From contig JAQXJI010000006.1 of the NCBI GenBank assembly GCA_029008615.1, positions 62,001-126,000 on the forward strand: a stretch of DNA of 64,000 nt, written 5' to 3'. How positions within the stretch are numbered: the first letter of the stretch is position 1; each line of letters starts with the position of its first letter. The notes under the pieces are model-generated. The model was not told where the DNA came from. It saw only the letters and a program-made list of their open reading frames with translations, and searched no databases. The translations under genes and the position numbers were made by a program. Origin of the DNA: Elusimicrobiota bacterium (GTDB lineage Bacteria; Elusimicrobiota; Elusimicrobia; Elusimicrobiales; Elusimicrobiaceae). Positions 48,275-54,875 of the stretch are shown one piece after another.

Positions 48275-48868
48275 ATGAAGAAACTTCTAATCGCATTTTT
48301 AGTTCTTCCTTTTTTGCTGGCTTGCGGCACCAAGGTTGAACGTATGGACGTTGACACGACAAAAGATTTAAGCGGTAAATGGAACGATACAGATTCCCGC
48401 CTCGTTGCCGAAACGATGATTCAGGAATGCCTTAACGGCGGTTGGTACGCCAAAGCTTTAAGGGAATCCAAAGGCAAAGAGCCAGTAGTAATAGTCGGTA
48501 CCGTAAACAACGATACTATGGAACATATTAATACCGGCGCTTTTATTGAGGAACTGCAAAGGGCTTTAATCAACAGCGGCAAAGTGGAATTTGTGGCCAG
48601 CTCTTCCGAACGCGGCGAAATCCGTCAGGAAAGGCTTGAACAGGACGAATACGCTTCCGAATCAACCAGAAAAGCTTTCGGGCAGGAAGTCGGCGCGGAT
48701 TATATGTTAAGCGGCGTACTCAGCTCAATAGTGGATCAGGAAGGCAGAAAGTCCGTAGTGTTTTATCAGGTAAACTTGAAACTTATCAATATCGAAACCA
48801 ATAAAATACTTTGGAACGGCCAAAAACAAATCAAAAAATATGTAGCAAAGAAATCTCTTAAATTATAA
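48275..48868 (+). CDS. lpoB: LpoB-like penicillin-binding-protein activator lipoprotein
   Basis: 197 aa. The lipobox LLAC places the lipidated Cys at residue 17. The LpoB/CsgG-like core is recognisable by VVIVGTVNNDTMEHINTGAFIEELQRAL and VGADYMLSGVLSSI. LpoB reaches from the outer membrane through the peptidoglycan to switch on PBP1b. The next two genes encode the COG3014-like and LPP20-like lipoproteins that accompany LpoB-like genes in some other bacteria, as I recall it. AAGGAGA precedes the start. Confidence 0.83.
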   Translation: MKKLLIAFLVLPFLLACGTKVERMDVDTTKDLSGKWNDTDSRLVAETMIQECLNGGWYAKALRESKGKEPVVIVGTVNNDTMEHINTGAFIEELQRALINSGKVEFVASSSERGEIRQERLEQDEYASESTRKAFGQEVGADYMLSGVLSSIVDQEGRKSVVFYQVNLKLINIETNKILWNGQKQIKKYVAKKSLKL

Positions 48869-48873
48869 ATACT

Positions 48874-50184
48874 ATGAAAGCCCGGCTTGCTCTTTTAATA
48901 ATTGCCATAGGCGTATTAACTGCGTGCGCCGGGCCTTCTTTGCGCTATAAAAAGGACGTACTTTCCAAAATGGATTCCGGCCAGTTCGAAAAGGCCGAAA
49001 AAATAATAGAAGAAAACAGAAAGAAATCTTACGGATCCAAAAACGCCGTCCTGTATTATTTGGACTTAAGCACCCAACAAAGCGCGCGTTATGATTCCCG
49101 CGCCAGCCTCAGTTCGCTTACCAACGCCGGTGATATTACCGAAGAACTTTTTACCAAAAGCGTCAGCGCGTCTGTCGGTACGATTATTATAAACGATAAT
49201 ACCGTCGCCTATGTCCCGCCTTTGTTTGAACGCTCTTTAATGTATTTTTACCGCGCGGCGGATTATATTTCATTGGGAAGCCCCAGGGAAGCTTTGGTGG
49301 AAGCCAACAGGGCCGTATTTATGTTGGACAGAAACCGCGAAGCCAAACCCAAAGATCTGTATAACGACGACGCCTTCGTGCAGTATTTTTCAAGTATGAT
49401 TTATGAAGACAACGGCAAAATTTCCGATGCGAGAATAGCGCGCTACAATGCCAAAAACGCTTATGAAAGGCAAGCTTCATCTTCCGCTTCAATGCCTTAT
49501 TTTCCCCTTCCGTATGATTACGCTAACAAAGGCGAAGCCGTAATTTTCCACTATAACGGCAAAGTGCCGTTGAAAGTTTCCAACAGCGTTATGTTTGCGT
49601 GGGACGACATTTGGTTCGCGGTGGAAGGCAACAGCGATTTGGCGGGTACCAGCCAAGGCCTTATAAATGCCGTGTATGCAGGCGCTTTCGGCAATTCCAT
49701 AACGGTAAGCTTTCCGGAATATGTCGATGTTCCTTACGATATAAAATATTCCGAGGTTTCCGCAGACGGAGGCCCCGCCGTAAGAACTCAGCTTGTAAGC
49801 GACATCGCGTGGCAGGCCAAGCAAAATTTAAAACAGGATAAAGCGGCCATATTTACGCGCAGTATAACGCGCGCCGTAACGAAATATATACTTAGCGTTC
49901 AGGCCCGGCACGTCGCGGAAAAGAATATGGGCGAAGACGCCGGCTTTTTGGTCGGTTCTTTAATGAGCATATTTTCCAACGTAACGGAAAAAGCCGATAC
50001 TCGTTCTTGGTTCACTCTCCCGGCGGAAATAAGAATGGCCAGCCTTTTCCTGCCGCCCGGCACACATAATATCAAAATCAGATTTATGAGCGGAAACGGG
50101 CAAACTATTGACGAATACGTCTTTGAAAATGTACAAATTATTAAAGGGAAGAGAACATATTTATATAACAGAACTTCCAAATAA
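48874..50184 (+). CDS. COG3014-like lipoprotein with TPR-type N-terminus
   Basis: 436 aa. The lipobox LTAC puts Cys at residue 18. The N-terminal half has TPR-like helices (SGQFEKAEKIIEENRK, GSPREALVEANRAVF). The C-terminal half is beta-rich and ends GNGQTIDEYVFENVQIIKGKRTYLYNRT, typical of this uncharacterised lipoprotein group. It lies 5 nt after the LpoB-like gene. Presumed role in coordinating envelope synthesis; this is inferred from context. Confidence 0.78.
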   Translation: MKARLALLIIAIGVLTACAGPSLRYKKDVLSKMDSGQFEKAEKIIEENRKKSYGSKNAVLYYLDLSTQQSARYDSRASLSSLTNAGDITEELFTKSVSASVGTIIINDNTVAYVPPLFERSLMYFYRAADYISLGSPREALVEANRAVFMLDRNREAKPKDLYNDDAFVQYFSSMIYEDNGKISDARIARYNAKNAYERQASSSASMPYFPLPYDYANKGEAVIFHYNGKVPLKVSNSVMFAWDDIWFAVEGNSDLAGTSQGLINAVYAGAFGNSITVSFPEYVDVPYDIKYSEVSADGGPAVRTQLVSDIAWQAKQNLKQDKAAIFTRSITRAVTKYILSVQARHVAEKNMGEDAGFLVGSLMSIFSNVTEKADTRSWFTLPAEIRMASLFLPPGTHNIKIRFMSGNGQTIDEYVFENVQIIKGKRTYLYNRTSK

Positions 50185-50193
50185 GGAGAAAAA

Positions 50194-51120
50194 ATGAAAA
50201 AACTCGCTTTTCTTTTATGCGCGGCAGTATTATTTTCGGCTTGCGCTTCAAACAGAAATATTTTAAATGAGAAAATGGCCAAGTACCCGGCGGATAAATA
50301 TCTGACGAAAATCGCTTCCGGCCAGACTAAGAAAGAAGCCAAAGACGCCGCCGTGGCGGAACTTTCCAAATTGTTTGACGGCCTCGCTCAGGACGATTCT
50401 TCGCAAATACGCAGGGATAATATAATGTCCCAGATAAAAGCCGCGCAGTGGTGGAAAAATCGCCAAAATAAAAAATATTACGCAATAGCCGTGTTGGAAA
50501 GGGAGCCCGCTCTTGAAGTAATAAAACCTTATTATGCCCCGATAGACGGGCAGCTTAATAATATGGCCGCCAAAATAGCGGGAGAAAGCGATAAATTCGT
50601 AAAGCTTAAATATGCGGTCGAAATGCCGGCAATTCTTGCCAAAAGGGAAAAACTTGACGCCGAGTATCGCAGAATTTCTTTTGACGGTTCGGCCTACAAT
50701 GAAGAAAATTTATATTCCTATAAAAGCATTTACAATAAAACTTTTTACGATATAAAAATAAATGCGGTTCTTACCGGCGCGGACGATATAACGGTAAAAA
50801 CCTATCTTATCGACGCTTTAAACGAACTCGGTTTCGGCGTAGGCGAGAACCTTCAAACTTATGATATAGAACTTGCGATGGATACGCGGATAGACAAATA
50901 CGCTTCTTCCACCTTAGACGGGCTTTATTGGAGCACGGCAACTGCTACCGTCGCTTTAAAAGATATGGCGACAAAAGGCATTTTCGCCACTTTCAGCGAA
51001 ACGGAAAGAGTCGGCTCTGCACGCGGCGAGGAAGCTAAAAGACGCAGCTTGGTTGCGGCCGGCAAAAAATGCGCGCCGATAATAAAAAGCAAACTTATAG
51101 ATTATATACAGAAAAAATAG
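50194..51120 (+). CDS. LPP20-family lipoprotein
   Basis: 308 aa with lipobox FSAC (Cys17). The block YLTKIASGQTKKEAKDAAVAELSKLF near residues 35-60 is the LPP20 core, and the duplicated C-terminal half carries a second SHS2-like pattern (YDIKINAVLTGADDITVKTYL). AAGGAG precedes the start. Third member of the lipoprotein trio. Confidence 0.78.
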   Translation: MKKLAFLLCAAVLFSACASNRNILNEKMAKYPADKYLTKIASGQTKKEAKDAAVAELSKLFDGLAQDDSSQIRRDNIMSQIKAAQWWKNRQNKKYYAIAVLEREPALEVIKPYYAPIDGQLNNMAAKIAGESDKFVKLKYAVEMPAILAKREKLDAEYRRISFDGSAYNEENLYSYKSIYNKTFYDIKINAVLTGADDITVKTYLIDALNELGFGVGENLQTYDIELAMDTRIDKYASSTLDGLYWSTATATVALKDMATKGIFATFSETERVGSARGEEAKRRSLVAAGKKCAPIIKSKLIDYIQKK

Positions 51121-51131
51121 GAGATTCAACA

Positions 51132-51818
51132 ATGAAGAATATTTTAATTTTATCCCTTTTCGCTTTACTGGCTTTGCCTGTTTGCGCACAGGAACAGGCG
51201 GCCTCAAGCGCGGCGGACGCTTCCGGGGAAAAAGTTTTATATTCTCTCGGTTATTTGCTGGGCGAAAACCTTAAAAACAATCTCCTTTTAAACAACGAAG
51301 ACGATTTTAAAGCCGTATCTCAAGGCTTAAGGGACGCGCTTTTAAACAGAAATTCCCAAACTGATTTGGAAGATTACAAACCGCTTGTCGAAAAAAGATA
51401 CCGCGACGACACCACCGCCGTAATAAACAAACGCAAAATCGAACAGGACGAATTTTTAAAAGAAGCCAAAAAAGACAAAAAGAACCAAACTTTATCCAAC
51501 GGGGTGGTAATGCGGATAAACAAAAAAGGCAAAGGCAAAACGCCTAAAGCCTCAAGCTTGGTAAAAGTACATTATGAAGGCAAACTGCTTGACGGTACGG
51601 AATTTGACAGTTCAATTAAAAGAGGCAAACCGGCCGAGTTCCCGCTTAACGGCGTAATACCGTGTTGGACTTCCGCCCTTCAGGAGATGAAAGCCGGCTC
51701 CAAAGCCACTTTATATTGCCCGCCGGATACGGCTTACGGTAATGCCCAGGCCGGCCCTATACAGCCCGGTTCTTTGTTGATTTTCGACGTAGAATTATTG
51801 GACGTTATAGATAAATGA
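51132..51818 (+). CDS. FKBP-type peptidyl-prolyl isomerase, Mip-like, periplasmic
   Basis: 228 aa from ATG 51132, with signal peptide MKNILILSLFALLALPVCA. An N-terminal helical dimerisation domain (YSLGYLLGENLKNN...) is followed by a complete FKBP domain: VKVHYEGKLLDGTEFDSS and the GVIPCWTSALQEMKAGSKATLYCPPDTAYG block. It accelerates proline isomerisation of exported proteins. It overlaps the next gene by 4 nt. Confidence 0.92.
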   Translation: MKNILILSLFALLALPVCAQEQAASSAADASGEKVLYSLGYLLGENLKNNLLLNNEDDFKAVSQGLRDALLNRNSQTDLEDYKPLVEKRYRDDTTAVINKRKIEQDEFLKEAKKDKKNQTLSNGVVMRINKKGKGKTPKASSLVKVHYEGKLLDGTEFDSSIKRGKPAEFPLNGVIPCWTSALQEMKAGSKATLYCPPDTAYGNAQAGPIQPGSLLIFDVELLDVIDK

Positions 51819-52459
51819 ACTTGAAGTCTAAAATATATATAGGGATAATAATTTTTTCGCTGGCGGTTATAGCGGCGGTGCTTTCGGCGCGGCGCATACA
51901 GAGCGTCTGGTTTCCGCCGGATAAATCCGCCGAAAGCGAAACTGCGGATGAAGAGGGCTATTATCCTTTTGCCGAAGGGAGCGGAACTTTGCCCGAAGAT
52001 TCCTCACAGCTGCCCAATCGTATGATGATAGCGGTGGAGGGGGAGGATGCTTATGTGCCCGAAAAGCAAATGCAAAAGCCGTTTTTCGGCGGGCAGATAG
52101 ATTTGCCGGCTTTGGCTAAAGAGCAGGAAGCCTATATCAATTCCGGCGCAGCGAAGAAAGCTTCAATAGATCAGGAAGAATTTAAAAACAAAGAAGAATT
52201 GCAGGCGGATTTTGAGGTATACGCCCAAGATCCTCTTTTAAAACAATTTGTGGCCGATATGCAAAAGGCTATGGGCGAGGATATGTTAAATCGCCCTATT
52301 TCGCCGGAGGAAATGACGGAAAAAATATTAAATAATCCACAAATGCAAAAAATTTTGCTTCAATATAGTAAGAACCCTAAATTAATGCAAATGGCCGATG
52401 AGGCTTTTAGAAAAGCCCAAGCCTCGCAAAATGCAGCGGCCGCGGCCAAGAGCAAATAA
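51815..52459 (+). CDS. Membrane-anchored protein of unknown function (214 aa)
   Basis: One N-terminal helix (IYIGIIIFSLAVIAAVLSA) is followed by a hydrophilic, acidic and Ala/Lys-rich region. Helical pieces such as DPLLKQFVADMQKAMGEDM and ILNNPQMQKILLQYSKNPKLMQMADEA recall STI1-like helices with NP/Met repeats, but the match is weak. The start overlaps the FKBP stop, suggesting a linked envelope chaperone role. Confidence 0.7.
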   Translation: MNLKSKIYIGIIIFSLAVIAAVLSARRIQSVWFPPDKSAESETADEEGYYPFAEGSGTLPEDSSQLPNRMMIAVEGEDAYVPEKQMQKPFFGGQIDLPALAKEQEAYINSGAAKKASIDQEEFKNKEELQADFEVYAQDPLLKQFVADMQKAMGEDMLNRPISPEEMTEKILNNPQMQKILLQYSKNPKLMQMADEAFRKAQASQNAAAAAKSK

Positions 52460-52477
52460 ATTACAGGAGAATAAAAT

Positions 52478-52972
52478 ATGGGTGTTTTTATAGCCGTAAT
52501 AATAATTTTGGTTTTGATTTTATATGCAGTTAAAGATTTGTTGGCGGAGAAAGATTTTGCTTCTTGGATTAATATTGCGCTGACTTCGCTGGTGCTTTTT
52601 ACAGTTATTCTTTCCATCTTTATGATTTTAAACAAAGGGGAGAAAACAAATAATTCCTCTCCTGCGGAAAATAATAATAACAAACCGGCTGCGGAAGCCG
52701 CTCAGGAAAAACCCGCGGAAGAAAAGAGCGATGAGGAAGTAATGCTTGAAATCGCCGAAGAGTATACTCTTATAGAAAACGATTACAGAAAGAGTAACCC
52801 CAGCGCTCAGGATTATGAAGAAGTCGCTTCCAACTACATAAAACAGAAATACAAATTTACGGATGAAGAGTGGAGCAGTTTTATGCAGCACGCCAAAGAA
52901 ACAGGTTTGTTTGATAAAGCAAGAGCCAAAATAAGCGGCGACGGAGAGATAGACTATTTGATTGCAAAATAA
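52478..52972 (+). CDS. Two-helix membrane protein with acidic soluble tail (164 aa)
   Basis: Two N-terminal membrane helices (VFIAVIIILVLILYAV and IALTSLVLFTVILSIFMIL) are followed by an Asn/Glu/Lys-rich linker and a helical tail (EEVMLEIAEEYTLIENDYRK). No family recognised. AGGAG precedes the start; a strong terminator follows. Confidence 0.7.
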   Translation: MGVFIAVIIILVLILYAVKDLLAEKDFASWINIALTSLVLFTVILSIFMILNKGEKTNNSSPAENNNNKPAAEAAQEKPAEEKSDEEVMLEIAEEYTLIENDYRKSNPSAQDYEEVASNYIKQKYKFTDEEWSSFMQHAKETGLFDKARAKISGDGEIDYLIAK

Positions 52973-52981
52973 AATCCGGTA

Positions 52982-53007
52982 AAAAGCCCTCCGAAAGGAG
53001 GGCTTTT
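52982..53007 (+). terminator. Terminator after the lipoprotein/FKBP operon
   Basis: AAAAGCCCTCC and GGAGGGCTTTT form an 11-bp stem closed by a GAAA tetraloop. Confidence 0.9.
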
Positions 53008-53036
53008 AATTTGTATTTTCCGCTTGATAAAAACGA

Positions 53037-53079
53037 TTAGGACATAAGGCCCATAACTGCGTGGGCCTTTCTTCTCTTG
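53037..53079 (+). promoter_or_regulatory. Conserved 43-bp upstream element, copy C
   Basis: Begins TTAGGACATAAGGCCC and ends TCTCTTG; aligns without gaps to 2473-2515 (minus) and 6828-6870. AGGCCCA (53047-53053) and TGGGCCT form a perfect 7-bp inverted repeat. It lies after a complete terminator, so it is not itself the terminator of the previous operon. It overlaps the -35 box. Confidence 0.68.
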
Positions 53080-53106
53080 TGCGGCGTTAGGTGCAATAAT
53101 TATAAT
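53077..53106 (+). promoter_or_regulatory. Promoter of the 53134 gene
   Basis: TTGTGC (53077-53082) and a perfect TATAAT (53101-53106), 18 bp apart, exactly as in the 677-2404 gene. The predicted leader is about 20 nt and contains CGGAGGGA. Confidence 0.7.
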
Positions 53107-53133
53107 ATTAATATATTCTTGTCGGAGGGACAG

Positions 53134-54150
53134 ATGTCAGTTAAAAAAATTACGGCAATTTTAAGTTTTGTTTTTTTTGCGTCTTTTGGCGGGGCGTATG
53201 ATTTTAATTCTTTTTTGGAGCAAAACGGTGAACGTTCGGCTTCGCTTGACGCCGGGATTAAGGCTTTGTTTCCCGGGGCCGGGGCTAAAGACGTAAATTA
53301 TAAATATAATTATTCTCCGATAGTTTTTGAAATTGACACCCTCTATCAGCAGCATCTTTACTGCGATTATGAAGACGGACAAAAGATAAACCTGGATTAT
53401 AAAAACGCCGGTTTTTTCGGCTCTTCCGCCGGGGAATATCACGCCAAATGTTACGGTACTTTAATTAACAAAGATTTTATGATTACCCATAAAAATTGTT
53501 TGCAAATGCCTGTCGACAAAGAATACACTATCCCCGAAAGCACCGTTAATTTGGCTGAATATGAACCTATAAATACAAAGTTTAAAAAAGACGGACGCGA
53601 GCTTGTTTATAACAGGAAAAACAGCAAGAAGTTCAATAATTATTGGATTGATAAAAAAAGCGGAGCGGTTTTGCTTAAAGTAAGCGATTTATGCTTGCAG
53701 CAGGCAAATGCGCCGGCCAATGTCTGTTTGAAATTATGGGAATGGGCGACAGAGCCCGAAGCTCAAAATTTTACCGTAAATAGCAATTACGGCACGATAA
53801 TTTTATCCGACATAAGCCCCAAAGACAATATTCAAAATGCTTTGTCGGGCAAAGTGTTCTTCAATCATAAAGGGGAAAAGAAGGCGGCAGTCAAAGCCGC
53901 GCGCGGTTTGCTTACCCTCAAAGGCAAAGCCGAAAGAAGCTTTGTCGGCGAACCTGTTTTTTATAAGGCGGACGGCAGTAAAAATATTTTTGTGGGGATA
54001 AAAACGCCGAGCAATATCAATAATTGGGAGTATACCAAATCCGACAGCTACGCTTTATTTTCTCACGATTTTACCAAAATGATTAAGAAGAATGTTAATA
54101 CGGGCGGAGTCAGGCTGACTAAGGATTTGAAAGGGCAAACTTTACTTTAG
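53134..54150 (+). CDS. Secreted trypsin-fold (S1-like) protein with all three catalytic positions lost
   Basis: 338 aa from ATG 53134 (CGGAGGGA upstream); an in-frame TTG at 53077 lies in the -35 box and is rejected. A signal peptide (ITAILSFVFFASFGGA) leads. Cys106 and Cys122 in CYGTLINKDFMITHKNC are 16 residues apart, exactly as the Cys42-Cys58 bridge of chymotrypsin, but the His57 position is Asn121. SGAVLLKV matches DIALLKL with Gly for Asp102. FVGEPVF matches GDSGGPVF with Val271 for Ser195. The fold assignment is from motifs only. Probably a binding or decoy protein. Confidence 0.68.
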   Translation: MSVKKITAILSFVFFASFGGAYDFNSFLEQNGERSASLDAGIKALFPGAGAKDVNYKYNYSPIVFEIDTLYQQHLYCDYEDGQKINLDYKNAGFFGSSAGEYHAKCYGTLINKDFMITHKNCLQMPVDKEYTIPESTVNLAEYEPINTKFKKDGRELVYNRKNSKKFNNYWIDKKSGAVLLKVSDLCLQQANAPANVCLKLWEWATEPEAQNFTVNSNYGTIILSDISPKDNIQNALSGKVFFNHKGEKKAAVKAARGLLTLKGKAERSFVGEPVFYKADGSKNIFVGIKTPSNINNWEYTKSDSYALFSHDFTKMIKKNVNTGGVRLTKDLKGQTLL

Positions 54151-54172
54151 CCGAACTTACAATTTGATATAT

Positions 54173-54197
54173 AAGCCCCGCTTTTGCGGGGCTTTTT
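54173..54197. terminator. Bidirectional terminator
   Basis: AAGCCCCGC-tttt-GCGGGGCTT (9 bp) followed by TTT, between convergent genes. Confidence 0.85.
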
Positions 54198-54231
54198 AAT
54201 CGGAGCGTTATTTTGGCAAATCGGCTTGCCT

Positions 54232-54837
54232 TCACAAAGCTTTAATTATTTCCGCCATTTGTTTAAAAGCGCGGAAACGGTGGCTGATTTTATTTTTTTC
54301 TTCCGCCGTCATTTCCGCCATAGTTTTTCCGACTTCCGTTACAAGGAAAAGCGGATCATAGCCAAAGCCGTTTTCCCCTTTGTACTCCTGCGTGATAAGG
54401 CCTTCAACCTTGCCTTCTTTAAATATTATTTCGCCGTTGGGCAAAGCAAGCGCAGCCACCGTGGTAAAGCTTGCGCTTCTTTGGGAGTCTTTAAAAGGCG
54501 AAAGTTCTCTTAAAAGTTTTTCATTGTTTGCGGGATAGTCGGCTCTGTCGCTATGGGCGTAACGCGCGCTGTGCACACCGGGTGCTCCGTTTAAAGCGTC
54601 TACCGTAAGGCCGGTGTCGTCCGCTAAACTGATAAGCCCCGTTTGTTTCAAGCCGTAAGCGGCTTTTAATGCGGCGTTTTCTTTAAGAGTCAGCCCGGTT
54701 TCCTCCGGCTCAAGAATGCTCGGAAAATCCTTAAAGGACAAATAAATTATCTCTTCGCCTTTATTGTTTTTTTTCGGCAATATTTTTAACAATTCGGCCG
54801 CTTTGTGTTTGTTATGAGTGGATAAAAGTATTTTCAT
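54232..54837 (-). CDS. rdgB: Non-canonical purine NTP pyrophosphatase (RdgB/HAM1)
   Basis: Hydrolyses dITP, ITP and XTP to keep them out of nucleic acids. 201 aa; the N-terminal STHNKHKAAELLKIL (family T-x-N-x-x-K), the SLADDTGLTVDALNGAPGVHSARYA block and GFGYDPLF are diagnostic. Its ATG sits directly after the T tract of a hairpin that follows valS, so expression may depend on read-through. Confidence 0.94.
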   Translation of the reverse strand: MKILLSTHNKHKAAELLKILPKKNNKGEEIIYLSFKDFPSILEPEETGLTLKENAALKAAYGLKQTGLISLADDTGLTVDALNGAPGVHSARYAHSDRADYPANNEKLLRELSPFKDSQRSASFTTVAALALPNGEIIFKEGKVEGLITQEYKGENGFGYDPLFLVTEVGKTMAEMTAEEKNKISHRFRAFKQMAEIIKAL

Positions 54838-54848
54838 AAGTTAAAAAT

Positions 54849-54868
54849 CCCCGCCTAAAAAGGCGGGG
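54849..54868 (-). terminator. Hairpin between valS and rdgB
   Basis: CCCCGCCT and AGGCGGGG form an 8-bp stem followed on the minus strand by ATTTTTA, 4-5 nt before the rdgB ATG. Looks like a terminator or attenuator in a 38-nt gap. Confidence 0.7.
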
Positions 54869-54875
54869 AAAATAT

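Noticed and set aside
53077-53133. TTG start for the trypsin-fold gene
   Set aside because: The TTG is part of the -35 box and the -10 box lies downstream of it; ATG 53134 has a ribosome site and signal peptide. The TTG at 6868 is rejected for the same reason.
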